In this document: piece after piece, positions 14,181 to 21,702 of the stretch
Layout of the letters: each line of letters opens with the position of its first letter
Numbering within the stretch: the stretch's first letter is position 1
Assembly (NCBI GenBank): GCA_964624955.1
Contig: CAZUZF010000007.1
Location: 1-28,716, forward strand
Source: JACQHJ01 sp964624955
GTDB lineage: Bacteria; Patescibacteriota; Microgenomatia; Levybacterales; UBA12049
Length of the DNA stretch: 28,716 bases
Direction of reading: 5' to 3'
Program-made: the position numbers and the translations under genes
Notes under the pieces: generated by a model
Database searches by the model: none
The model's input: only the letters and a program-made list of their open reading frames with translations
What the model was told of the DNA's origin: nothing

Positions 14181-14287
14181 GTCATTAATATAAAAAGTTT
14201 CCACATAGTTTATTGAACTTCCGTAAGAACCTGCTCATCTTGTCTCACGATATAATAAAAATTGTGCTTACCTTCTTTTTTGTTGTA

Positions 14288-14316
14288 TTGACAAAGAAAA
14301 TTGAAAGTACTACAGT
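14288..14316 (+). promoter_or_regulatory. Promoter of the SDR gene
   Basis: TTGACA (14288-14293), 17 bp, TACAGT (14311-14316), 17 nt before the ATG at 14334. GGGAG at 14317-14321 is a poorly spaced Shine-Dalgarno candidate. Confidence 0.55.
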
Positions 14317-14333
14317 GGGAGTAATTTCTTACA

Positions 14334-15323
14334 ATGCCACGCGTTTTAGCCGAAAATCCACGACCAGCAGATGCTGCTACTCCTTTTGTAGAGGGGGAGC
14401 CTACTCCACGATACCCAGTTTTTATTACAGGCGGTGCAGGTGCCGCAGGACAAGTGATAGCAGAGAGGTTCGCTCGTGAAGGATTCCCGCTCATCATCGG
14501 CACTCGCTCTCCCGATAAATTTGCACAAATGCGAGATAGCTTTGTTAAAAGTGGCATTGGCGAACTACGGCCGTTTATTGCAAACATCACCAATCCAGCA
14601 GAAGTGACTCAAGCGTTGAATGATCTCAATTTACAAGAGGGAGAGTCGCTCCATTTCTTCTCACTAGCTGCAGAGGGTTTGCGGGGAATACGAATGAAAC
14701 TTTTCCGAATTATGGCTCCACTTCTCAAAGATGCAAAAAATGGAGCAGTGACACAAGAAGGAGTCAATAATGCGACAGAAGCAATAAAACAACTCGTTAC
14801 CACAGAGGAGGCGCTAGCCGAAGGAATGGCAGCAAATTATGTAGGACCACGAGATTTAGCAACTATGCTTGTGCAAAGGAATCATTTGCATAGTGGTTCA
14901 AGAATAGTCACACTTTCAAGTTCAATATCTCATGATACTGATCCTGATAAGATGGATGCTTATACCGGTCCGTGGTTCTATGTACCGATTGGTGTGTCCA
15001 AAGAAATGGGCGTGAGAAGTCTTCGTGGAATGAGTGAGGAAGAGGAAATAGGGATGATTGATGTTGTTGCTCCTAAAATTCAAGGTACAGATGTAGCTGA
15101 ATTCTTAGAGGGTCTTGCACCGATTTTCCAGCAACTCAATCCTGATGTACTGTTTAGTACACCAAGCGTTACGAAGGATCAGGTTGCAAATACGATGTAT
15201 CTTGAGTTCGCTCGAAATGATCCAGCACTTTCGCTCCAGCGAACTGTTTTTGTCGGTGATAATGGCATGCCAGCTTATGATAGACCTCAGTCTTGGGGAT
15301 CCTCCCTCGTCCCATATCTCTAA
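14334..15323 (+). CDS. SDR-family NAD(P)-dependent oxidoreductase, FabI-like Y-x6-K
   Basis: 329 residues. Rossmann fold with T-G-G-A-G-A-A-G (32-39) binding the dinucleotide, then I-I-G-T-R-S (54-59), A-N-I-T-N (83-87) and V-T-L-S-S-S (192-197). The catalytic pair appears as Tyr216-x6-Lys223 (Y-V-P-I-G-V-S-K), the spacing of enoyl-ACP reductases (FabI group) rather than the Y-x3-K of ordinary SDRs. The first 27 residues are a Pro/Ala-rich extension. The substrate is unknown; a ketosynthase lies two genes downstream, but YchF intervenes and codon use differs. GC content and CGN arginine codons match the MazEF genes and differ from YchF, so it is probably part of an acquired block. Enoyl reductase activity is a hypothesis only. 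Confidence 0.78.
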   Translation: MPRVLAENPRPADAATPFVEGEPTPRYPVFITGGAGAAGQVIAERFAREGFPLIIGTRSPDKFAQMRDSFVKSGIGELRPFIANITNPAEVTQALNDLNLQEGESLHFFSLAAEGLRGIRMKLFRIMAPLLKDAKNGAVTQEGVNNATEAIKQLVTTEEALAEGMAANYVGPRDLATMLVQRNHLHSGSRIVTLSSSISHDTDPDKMDAYTGPWFYVPIGVSKEMGVRSLRGMSEEEEIGMIDVVAPKIQGTDVAEFLEGLAPIFQQLNPDVLFSTPSVTKDQVANTMYLEFARNDPALSLQRTVFVGDNGMPAYDRPQSWGSSLVPYL

Positions 15324-15333
15324 CATTCTCTGC

Positions 15334-15339
15334 TATAAT
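15334..15339 (+). promoter_or_regulatory. -10 box of ychF
   Basis: TATAAT ending 6 nt before the ATG at 15346; no good -35. It fixes the YchF start. Confidence 0.55.
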
Positions 15340-15345
15340 TCATTC

Positions 15346-16446
15346 ATGAATCTCTCAATCGGCATTGTCGGATTACCAAATGTAGGTAAATCAACTCTTT
15401 TTAATGCGTTATTAAAAAAACAGCAGGCTCTGGCTGCAAACTATCCTTTTGCAACAATAGAGCCAAATATTGGAGTTGTTGCTGTTTTGGATGAAAGACT
15501 ACAAAAGCTTGCCGAAATAACAAAAGTAGAAGAAAAAATGGTAAGTCTTCCTCCGATTAAACCAGCTACGGTTGAATTTGTTGATATAGCTGGACTTGTA
15601 AAAGGAGCAAGCGAGGGAGCAGGACTTGGTAATAAGTTTTTATCCCATATTCGTGAAGTTTTTGTTATTGCCCATGTTGTAAGGGTATTTGAAGATGAAA
15701 ATGTGGTAAAAGAAGGAGCAGTTGACCCAAAATCAGACTACGAAACTATTAGAACAGAACTTCAAATCGCAGATTTACAAACTTTGCAAAATCTTAACGA
15801 AAAAGCTTTAAGAACAGATCCTATTAAAAGACAAACTGTAGAAAAACTAAAAGAGGCGTTAGATAACGGCAAAAATGCTTTTGAAATAACTTTAACAGAG
15901 GAAGAAAGTTTATCTATTAGGCAATTAAGTTTGTTAACTTCTAAAAAGGAAATAATTGTTTTAAATGTAGCTGAAGATAAGTACAACCCAGAAGGTATCG
16001 CAGACATTACTCAAAAATATAGTGATCTTTTAAATATAAATAATGAAAAAATAGTTGTAATCTGTGCAAAAATTGAATCTGAGTTAGCTTTGCTGTCCGA
16101 AGAAGAACAAAAAGAGTATTTAAAAGAAATGGGATTACAACAATCCGGTTTAGAGCGGCTTATTCAAAAAGCATATCAAGAACTTGGTTTAATTTCTTTT
16201 CTAACAGCAGGAGTTAAAGAAGTTAGGGCGTGGACTATTAAAAAGGGATTTAATGCACTTTTAGCCAGTGGAGAAATACACACTGATTTCATGAAAAAGT
16301 TTATCAAAGCTGAAGTTGTTTCTTATAAAGATTTTGTAGAAAACAATGGTTGGAGAGGATCAAAAGAAAAAGGGAAAACAAAATTAGAGGGAAAAGAATA
16401 CATCATGCAGGATGGTGATATAGTTGAGTTTAAAATAGGTACTTAA
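15346..16446 (+). CDS. ychF: Redox-regulated ATPase/GTPase YchF (OLA1 family)
   Basis: 366 residues. P-loop G-L-P-N-V-G-K-S-T at 8-16, D-I-A-G-L switch II, and N-V-A-E-D-K in place of NKxD, the substitution that makes YchF/OLA1 prefer ATP. A C-terminal TGS domain is present (F-L-T-A-G-V-K-E-V-R-A-W onward). YchF binds ribosomes and acts in translation and stress responses. The frame is open back to 15115 inside the SDR gene, but the ATG at 15346 gives the family's standard N-terminus (M-x-L-S-I-G-I-V-G) and lies 6 nt after TATAAT. Confidence 0.97.
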   Translation: MNLSIGIVGLPNVGKSTLFNALLKKQQALAANYPFATIEPNIGVVAVLDERLQKLAEITKVEEKMVSLPPIKPATVEFVDIAGLVKGASEGAGLGNKFLSHIREVFVIAHVVRVFEDENVVKEGAVDPKSDYETIRTELQIADLQTLQNLNEKALRTDPIKRQTVEKLKEALDNGKNAFEITLTEEESLSIRQLSLLTSKKEIIVLNVAEDKYNPEGIADITQKYSDLLNINNEKIVVICAKIESELALLSEEEQKEYLKEMGLQQSGLERLIQKAYQELGLISFLTAGVKEVRAWTIKKGFNALLASGEIHTDFMKKFIKAEVVSYKDFVENNGWRGSKEKGKTKLEGKEYIMQDGDIVEFKIGT

Positions 16447-16471
16447 CTTTTATTCCTCTATGTTTTAAAAT
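16443..16471 (+). promoter_or_regulatory. Promoter of the ketosynthase gene
   Basis: TTAACT (16443-16448, overlapping the ychF stop), 17 bp, TAAAAT (16466-16471), 9 nt to the ATG at 16481. Confidence 0.6.
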
Positions 16472-16480
16472 TGTCAGATT

Positions 16481-17821
16481 ATGTTGGGAGAAAAACTAAG
16501 AGCAGGTTTAAGAAGAATTGATCTTTCAAGGCAAGCAAAAGAGTTAGGCGCAGAGTTTGAAGAAAGACCCTCTGACATGGTTGCTGTTACAGGTTTTGCC
16601 CAAGTTGGTCCTTACGGCAACACTTATAATACAGCTCTTGCAGAACTTGTTGGCAAATCAGGAATTAGGCGTTTTGAAGAAGGATCAAACGCCATAACCG
16701 TAGCTGCACAAGCAATTTTTAATCCAAAAGATTATTTTTCTGAAAGAGAATTAAAACGTCTTCCGATGGTTACAGCAATGGATATAGTAGTAGCTAGGGA
16801 AGCAGCTAAAATGGCGGGAATTCTTGATGATGAAGGAAATCTACAGCAACATCTTGCTTCAAGAAAAAGAAGAATAGCAGCTAATATGCCAAGTGGGACG
16901 GGACCAGTGCTTGGAGTTATTGATACATATCTTCAGATTGAACGAGGCGAAAGAACGCCCGCATATGAAGGTCTTCAAATTTTTCCCGAACAACCAACTG
17001 CAAGTGTATCAAGAATCATACAAGCACAAGGCTGGGGAGGCAACTCTTCTGAAGCTTGCGCAACAAGTCTATCAAGCATCGCAGATTCCTGGCTTAGGAT
17101 TAGATCGGGAATAAATGATATTGAAATAGCAGGGGGAAGTGAAGACGCCCTATCAACCCATCCCGAAATTCTTTCAAGAGTTTTTGGCGCAATGAGGGCA
17201 ATATCCCAAGAGGCGGATCCACAAAAAGCAAGTCTGCCTTTTAATGTTAATAGAAGCGGTTTTGTTCCCGCAAGCGGTGCGGGTGCCGTAGTTTTGGAAA
17301 GGTTAGACAGTGCTTTGGAAAGGGAAGCCAATATCTATGCTGTAATTATTTCTGCCAGAAAAGGAATGGACGCAGGCCATCCTACAAACATGGATCCAGA
17401 TAGGATTGCCGTTTTAATATTAGATACCCTAAAAGACAGAGATTCTGCGGGGTTTTTTGGAGTTGACGCAATCTTTGCCCATGCAACCGCAACGCAGCAA
17501 GGTGATCCAGCGGAAATAGAGGCTTTAAAAAAAGCTTTTGGAGATGAACTTAAACATATCCCAATAACAGCAATTAAATCAATGCATGGACATTTATTAG
17601 GAGGAGCAGGAGTTACGAACGCAATTTCTGCTATAAGAGCAATTGACAGAGGAATTATTCCTCCTGTTATAAATCTTTCCGATTTAGAGATGATTGAAGA
17701 TGTAAAAGATTTAGATATTGTCACCAAAACAAGAAAAGTTAACCCTCAGACAGTTCTTGCTCTCGCATATGGTTTTGGAGGATACGATGCTGCAGTTTTA
17801 TTTGGAAAATATAATCATTAA
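16481..17821 (+). CDS. Beta-ketoacyl-ACP synthase-like condensing enzyme (FabF/KAS II type)
   Basis: 446 residues of the thiolase-fold ketosynthase family. The decarboxylating triad is complete: Cys193 (S-S-E-A-C-A-T-S), His334 (F-A-H-A-T-A-T) and His371 (K-S-M-H-G-H-L-L-G). F-N-V-N-R-S-G-F-V-P-A-S-G-A-G-A (254-269) matches the family's F-D-x-x-R-x-G-F-V motif. Against FabF, the N-terminus has a 32-residue extension and the usual N-A-H-G-T-x-T reads F-A-H-A-T-A-T. The promoter 9 nt upstream supports the long start. These enzymes join malonyl-ACP to an acyl group; no ACP, malonyl transferase, reductase or dehydratase is adjacent, so its pathway is open. Codon use is like the neighbours (AGA arginine). 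Confidence 0.9.
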   Translation: MLGEKLRAGLRRIDLSRQAKELGAEFEERPSDMVAVTGFAQVGPYGNTYNTALAELVGKSGIRRFEEGSNAITVAAQAIFNPKDYFSERELKRLPMVTAMDIVVAREAAKMAGILDDEGNLQQHLASRKRRIAANMPSGTGPVLGVIDTYLQIERGERTPAYEGLQIFPEQPTASVSRIIQAQGWGGNSSEACATSLSSIADSWLRIRSGINDIEIAGGSEDALSTHPEILSRVFGAMRAISQEADPQKASLPFNVNRSGFVPASGAGAVVLERLDSALEREANIYAVIISARKGMDAGHPTNMDPDRIAVLILDTLKDRDSAGFFGVDAIFAHATATQQGDPAEIEALKKAFGDELKHIPITAIKSMHGHLLGGAGVTNAISAIRAIDRGIIPPVINLSDLEMIEDVKDLDIVTKTRKVNPQTVLALAYGFGGYDAAVLFGKYNH

Positions 17822-18543
17822 CTTTTAATACATTCCAAAAGAGTATTCTTCCATCCACCTAAAAAGTTATTCCCTGGACAGGTTGTTTTTGGATTAATTT
17901 CTCTGTGTCCAAAAATTCTATTAAGTTTAACAAAGGAATAATTCTGGGAAATCAAATTTGCCATAGCTTTTATTTGTATATCTAATGGATTTTTATTTTT
18001 ATAATCTCCGGCCAAAACAATAGCAACACTTCTTGTATTTATTTCCCAATTCCCAGATTGCAAGCTAATGTAGTTATCTTCTAAAAGCCTTTGGGTCTTT
18101 CCATTGGGAAAAACAATATGATGATATGCAAAAAATACCATTTTTCCATCTTTGAAATGACCCGACCAGACTGGTTGACCTTTTACATTATTTCCGTTAA
18201 TCTCTCCTTTTAGATAGTTACTTCCGTATTGTCTAATAAATCCTATTGCCGAAAGCTTATCTAATTTCATATGCGGATCTTCATCAGTATGGTGAATAAC
18301 AATAGTGTCAATGGGTTTTCTTTCTTTATCAAAGTCAGGACCCTCTTTGGCTAGGGGAATAAGATTTTCTTCAAGCATTTGGGTGACGAGATCATAAAAT
18401 AGATGTCTTTCTCTTTTAATTTCAGGATTATCTTCTATGGGGAAAACACATGTAGTTAGAAAATCAGACAGCCTTATATACCAATCAGGATATTGGAGCT
18501 GTTTTTGAAAATATTTACTATCGAAAATTAATTTTCTATTCAT
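17818..18543 (-). CDS. N-acetylmuramoyl-L-alanine amidase / PGRP-like (Amidase_2) protein
   Basis: 241 residues. The catalytic domain begins near 78: I-V-I-H-H-T (His84/85), Y-H-H-I-V-F-P-N-G (His141/142) and F-G-H-R-E...T-T-C-P-G (His213, Cys222). These supply the two histidines and one cysteine that hold zinc in Amidase_2/PGRP enzymes, which cut the bond between MurNAc and L-Ala in peptidoglycan. The first 75 residues are an unrecognised, helical, charged extension. No signal peptide is seen, so export, if any, is by another route, or the enzyme recycles wall fragments in the cytoplasm. Its stop overlaps that of the ketosynthase in TTAA (17818-17821). Confidence 0.85.
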   Translation of the reverse strand: MNRKLIFDSKYFQKQLQYPDWYIRLSDFLTTCVFPIEDNPEIKRERHLFYDLVTQMLEENLIPLAKEGPDFDKERKPIDTIVIHHTDEDPHMKLDKLSAIGFIRQYGSNYLKGEINGNNVKGQPVWSGHFKDGKMVFFAYHHIVFPNGKTQRLLEDNYISLQSGNWEINTRSVAIVLAGDYKNKNPLDIQIKAMANLISQNYSFVKLNRIFGHREINPKTTCPGNNFLGGWKNTLLECIKS

Positions 18544-18596
18544 TGTTAATAATTCTTTATATTATTATAAACGAAATAAGAAACAATTTATTCTTC

Positions 18597-18625
18597 TTGC
18601 TTCTAAACACTTACTATAGTAAAAT
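18597..18625 (+). promoter_or_regulatory. Promoter of the rpsF operon
   Basis: TTGCTT (18597-18602), 17 bp, TAAAAT (18620-18625), 7 nt to the ATG at 18633. No Shine-Dalgarno sequence before this highly expressed gene. Confidence 0.6.
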
Positions 18626-18632
18626 TAGTCAC

Positions 18633-18902
18633 ATGAGAAATTACCAATTAGTTTTGGTTTTGAAATCCTCACTTTCTGATGCAAACAGAAAAAAAACTGT
18701 TGAGGAGGTTAAAGATTTTTTAAGTCAAGGAAAAGTCTCAAAGTCAGAAGATTTAGGAGAGAAAAATCTAGCCTATCCAATTTCCAGAGAAACAAAAGGA
18801 TTTTATTACAACTTTTTGTTTGAAGCAGATGATATAACGGGAATTGATAAAAGAATACTGGGAAATGAGGATATTTTAAGACATTTGCTAATTAGAGTAT
18901 AA
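18633..18902 (+). CDS. rpsF: Small ribosomal subunit protein bS6
   Basis: 89 residues with the bS6 ferredoxin-like fold: Y-Q-L-V-L-V-L strand 1, K-T-V-E-E-V-K helix, L-A-Y-P-I (46-50), K-G-F-Y-Y-N-F-L-F-E strand and the C-terminal I-L-R-H-L-L-I-R-V. bS6 binds bS18 on the 30S platform. An upstream extension to 18543 is possible in frame but lies before the promoter; the ATG at 18633 gives the family's start. First gene of the classical rpsF-ssb-rpsR order. Its stop codon TAA (18900-18902) lies within a TATAAT box of ssb. Confidence 0.96.
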   Translation: MRNYQLVLVLKSSLSDANRKKTVEEVKDFLSQGKVSKSEDLGEKNLAYPISRETKGFYYNFLFEADDITGIDKRILGNEDILRHLLIRV

Positions 18903-18903
18903 T
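18898..18903 (+). promoter_or_regulatory. TATAAT fused to the rpsF stop codon
   Basis: AGAGTATAAT encodes the last residues and stop of bS6 and forms a -10 box ending 7 nt before the ssb ATG. No good -35, so it may be an internal promoter or a chance match. Confidence 0.35.
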
Positions 18904-18910
18904 AGGTATT

Positions 18911-19402
18911 ATGGCACGAAGTTTAAATAGAGTACAATTAATTGGGAATTTGACAAGGGATCCGGAACTGCGATACACACCCTCTGGCGCTGCTGTTTGT
19001 TCTTTTAGCATTGCTACAAATAGAAGTTGGACAACAGAGAGTGGAGATAAAAAGGAAGAAAGTGAGTTTCACAGAATTGTTGCCTGGAATAAGCTTGCAG
19101 AGATTTGTTCGCAATTTTTAACAAAGGGAAGAAAAGTATTTGTTGAAGGAAGGCTTTCAACAAGGTCCTGGACAGGTCAAGACGGAGTTCAAAAACAGAC
19201 AACAGAGATAATAATTTCCGATATGATTTTACTTGACAGCAGAAGAACCGAAACTGAGACACAAGAGGCTTTGACAGAAACACAAAAACCAAAAAAGCAA
19301 GCGGAAACTAAAAAAGAAAAGCAAGAGACAAAAGTAGAAAAGGAAGTTACAGCACAAGAACCATCTGATGAAGACATAGCAGCTGATGATATTCCCTTCT
19401 AG
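18911..19402 (+). CDS. ssb: Single-stranded DNA-binding protein
   Basis: 163 residues. OB fold at about 1-110 with N-R-V-Q-L-I-G-N-L-T-R-D-P-E-L-R-Y (6-22) and W-N-K-L-A-E aromatic and contact residues; then a Lys/Glu/Thr-rich linker (about 114-155), and the conserved acidic tip D-D-I-P-F that recruits replication and repair partners. It coats ssDNA in replication and recombination. Second gene of rpsF-ssb-rpsR. Confidence 0.97.
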   Translation: MARSLNRVQLIGNLTRDPELRYTPSGAAVCSFSIATNRSWTTESGDKKEESEFHRIVAWNKLAEICSQFLTKGRKVFVEGRLSTRSWTGQDGVQKQTTEIIISDMILLDSRRTETETQEALTETQKPKKQAETKKEKQETKVEKEVTAQEPSDEDIAADDIPF

Positions 19403-19417
19403 AAAGACTTATTTTAA

Positions 19418-19669
19418 ATGGCAAAGAGAAGAAAAAAGTTTACAAAAAGACTAATTAAGACAAACGTTCCTAAGGAGTGTTTCTATTGCGCTGAAAAGAA
19501 AACCCCCCATTTTTTAGACACCCAAAGCCTAAACAGGTTTTTGACAGAAAGAGGAAAAATTATCTCAAGGCTAAGGAGCGGTCTTTGTACCAAACACCAA
19601 AAGAAATTGACTGTGGAAGTAAAGCATGCAAGGCATTTGGCATTACTTCCTTTTGTTGTAAGAGTATAA
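19418..19669 (+). CDS. rpsR: Small ribosomal subunit protein bS18, cysteine-containing form
   Basis: 83 residues. The core F-L-T-E-R-G-K-I-I-S-R-L-R-S-G-L and R-H-L-A-L-L-P-F-V segments identify bS18. Unusually it has C-x2-C (E-C-F-Y-C, 21-24) and C-x2-H (L-C-T-K-H), a possible zinc site like the C+ versions of several ribosomal proteins. It pairs with bS6 on the 30S platform. The 15-nt gap after ssb has no clear Shine-Dalgarno sequence. Its stop lies inside the TATAAT before the next gene. Confidence 0.95.
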   Translation: MAKRRKKFTKRLIKTNVPKECFYCAEKKTPHFLDTQSLNRFLTERGKIISRLRSGLCTKHQKKLTVEVKHARHLALLPFVVRV

Positions 19670-19670
19670 T
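19665..19670 (+). promoter_or_regulatory. TATAAT fused to the rpsR stop codon
   Basis: Again AGAGTATAAT ends a ribosomal-protein gene and lies 7 nt before the next ATG (19678), the same geometry as at rpsF/ssb. Confidence 0.35.
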
Positions 19671-19677
19671 CTTATAA

Positions 19678-20403
19678 ATGACTTTACTGCCCATTAATCT
19701 TCCCAAAAATGTAGAAATACTAGTTTCTAAAGGTCAAAAGGTAGTTGTCGGGCAAACTCTTGCAACAACAAAATCTTTTCTATCCAATATTATTCACCTA
19801 TCCGATTTTGGAATAACTCCACAAAACCTGAAATCCTCCTTAAAGAAAAATTTGGGAGATAGGTTGCAAACAGGGGATACGTTGGCTTCTAAAAAAAAGC
19901 TTTTTGGATCACAAAAGATTTTAAGCGAGCAAGAAGGCACGATTTCCAAAATAGACGAACAAACCTGTGACATCTATGTTAAAACTGAAGTTGGGGAAGC
20001 TAAACCGCTAATTTCACCAGTTGAAGGATTAATAGAAATTTGTAATAATGAACAAATTGTCATAAAAACAATAAAGAATGCGATAAGCATTTTAGAGGCT
20101 TTCGGTAAAGATGCCATAGGAAACCTTGAATGCCTAAAATCGGTTTTTCTAACTGAAGCTATTGAGGGAAAGATTATTGCCATAGAAAAGCTAACAAAAG
20201 TTCTTTTCTATAAAGCCCTTGGTCTTTCGGCAATAGGAATTATTACAACTAAACTTGATGATTTAGAGTTTGAGGAACTAGATGAAAAAAATATTGATGC
20301 GGCACTTTGTTTAGTAGGCAGTAAAGAATTTAGGCAGCTTGAGAAAATAAACGGCAAAAAGATATTGGTTGATGTTAAAGGAAAAGCAATAATTGTTTTA
20401 TAA
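19678..20403 (+). CDS. Unknown protein with barrel-sandwich-like repeats (241 aa)
   Basis: No family is firmly recognised. Two turns resemble the biotinyl/lipoyl-type barrel-sandwich hybrid: V-S-K-G-Q-K-V-V-V-G-Q-T-L-A (17-30) and G-D-R-L-Q-T-G-D-T-L-A-S-K-K-K-L-F-G (60-77), the latter followed by G-T-I-S-K-I-D. Neither has the M-K-M or D-K-A lysine that accepts biotin or lipoate, so it is probably a structural or binding domain. The C-terminal half is alpha/beta (I-G-I-I-T-T, A-A-L-C-L-V-G, K-I-L-V-D-V-K-G-K). No signal peptide. It lies between rpsR and ctpA with 8- and 5-nt gaps, so probably cotranscribed. Confidence 0.7.
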   Translation: MTLLPINLPKNVEILVSKGQKVVVGQTLATTKSFLSNIIHLSDFGITPQNLKSSLKKNLGDRLQTGDTLASKKKLFGSQKILSEQEGTISKIDEQTCDIYVKTEVGEAKPLISPVEGLIEICNNEQIVIKTIKNAISILEAFGKDAIGNLECLKSVFLTEAIEGKIIAIEKLTKVLFYKALGLSAIGIITTKLDDLEFEELDEKNIDAALCLVGSKEFRQLEKINGKKILVDVKGKAIIVL

Positions 20404-20408
20404 ACTTT

Positions 20409-21692
20409 ATGAATAGAATAAAAATATTACAAATACTACTTGGACTTTTTATAGCCTTTGTTTTTGGCTACTATTTTGGTGTCAATAAAGTAACAGTTGA
20501 CTGGAAGGCATATAAGCCAAATATAAACGTAATCAGTAAAGAACCCCCAAGTGGGATTTCCAATGTTAACTTCACTCCTTTTTGGACTGTTTGGGAAAAA
20601 CTTCTTGTTCAATATTATGATAAGAGTAAACTTGACCAGCAAAAAATGCTAAACGGAGCAATTTCCGGTATGGTACAGGCCTTAGGTGATCCTTTCACTA
20701 TTTACCTTCCTCCCACCCAAAACAATGACTTTAAAGAAGGTCTTGCTGGACAATTTTCTGGTATTGGGGCTGAACTTGGCACAAAAGACAGAAACATTAT
20801 TGTAATTGCTCCTTTAGATGGTTCTCCTGCGCAAAAAGCAGGCGTAAAGGCGGGAGACACCATTGTTACGGTTGACGGAAAATTAACAGTAGGATGGAAT
20901 ATATCAGAAGCTGTTGAAAAGATAAGAGGGCCAAAAGGAACGCAAGTAGAGCTTGGGGTCGTTCACAAAGACACAGACAAAAAGGTGGATATAAAAATAA
21001 CAAGAGATATTATCAATGTTAAGAGTGTTGCCATGGAAATAAAGAGTGCTGATTGCAACTCCGATAGCTGTAAAATCACCCCTAAAACAGAGAGTTGTAG
21101 TAAACAAACTTGTATAAACTTTTTATATATTCGTCTTTCCCAGTTTGGAGACAATACAAACCAGGAATGGCTTTCTATGGTTGGAAATATAAGTCAGAAA
21201 GTAAAGAATGATAAAAACATCAAAGGAATTGTTTTTGATCTTCGAAACAACCCAGGAGGATATTTAACAGATGCAGCTTTTATAGCCTCAGAGTTTTTGG
21301 ATAAAGGAAAAGCTGTTGTCTCCCAAGACAATGGCATAACAGATAAGTCTACAATGTATGTTACAAGGGATGGTTTATTTTTAAAAGAAAAAATAATTGT
21401 TCTTATAAACAAAGGCAGCGCATCAGCTGCTGAAATAGTTTCCGGAGCATTAAGAGACAATAATAGAGCAAAGCTTGTCGGTGAAACATCTTTTGGTAAA
21501 GGAACTATTCAAACAGCAGAAGATTTAGGTGATGGAGCAGGGCTTCATATAACTATAGCAAAATGGCTAACTCCAAATGGAACATGGGTAAATGAGAAAG
21601 GACTAACTCCTGATGTAACTGTTTCTTTGGACGCAAATAATCCCTCAAGGGATACCCAACTTGAAAAAGGGGTATCAGAACTGCTCAAGTAG
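20409..21692 (+). CDS. ctpA: C-terminal processing peptidase (S41, CtpA/Prc family)
   Basis: 427 residues. Signal anchor at 6-24 places it outside the membrane. A helical cap (55-110) leads to a PDZ domain (about 112-200, G-I-G-A-E-L-G, G-S-P-A-Q-K-A-G-V-K-A-G-D) that senses substrate C-termini. The S41 core has F-D-L-R-N-N-P-G-G (276-284), nucleophile Ser339 (K-G-S-A-S-A-A-E) and general base Lys364 (S-F-G-K-G) 25 residues on, the family's spacing. An unusual insert between PDZ and protease, residues 214-236, contains C216-x4-C221-x8-C230-x4-C235, a symmetric four-cysteine pattern I do not know from CtpA; two disulfides or a metal site are possible. Confidence 0.95.
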   Translation: MNRIKILQILLGLFIAFVFGYYFGVNKVTVDWKAYKPNINVISKEPPSGISNVNFTPFWTVWEKLLVQYYDKSKLDQQKMLNGAISGMVQALGDPFTIYLPPTQNNDFKEGLAGQFSGIGAELGTKDRNIIVIAPLDGSPAQKAGVKAGDTIVTVDGKLTVGWNISEAVEKIRGPKGTQVELGVVHKDTDKKVDIKITRDIINVKSVAMEIKSADCNSDSCKITPKTESCSKQTCINFLYIRLSQFGDNTNQEWLSMVGNISQKVKNDKNIKGIVFDLRNNPGGYLTDAAFIASEFLDKGKAVVSQDNGITDKSTMYVTRDGLFLKEKIIVLINKGSASAAEIVSGALRDNNRAKLVGETSFGKGTIQTAEDLGDGAGLHITIAKWLTPNGTWVNEKGLTPDVTVSLDANNPSRDTQLEKGVSELLK

Positions 21693-21702
21693 ACCTGTAG
21701 TG

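Noticed and set aside
14181..14333. Small gene or RNA between mazF and the SDR gene
   Set aside because: Only a TATAAT-like hexamer (about 14251-14256) without a -35, start codon or stable fold was found; the real SDR promoter is at 14288-14316.
15115..15345. Extended YchF start inside the SDR gene
   Set aside because: YchF proteins begin at the MNLSIGIVG segment; the extension is a shadow of the SDR coding sequence, and a TATAAT lies 6 nt before the ATG at 15346.
18543..18632. 30-residue hydrophobic extension of bS6
   Set aside because: It lies upstream of and across the promoter, and bS6 has no such extension.
19678..20403. Biotin or lipoyl carrier protein
   Set aside because: The turn resembles the fold, but no modifiable lysine motif is present in either repeat.
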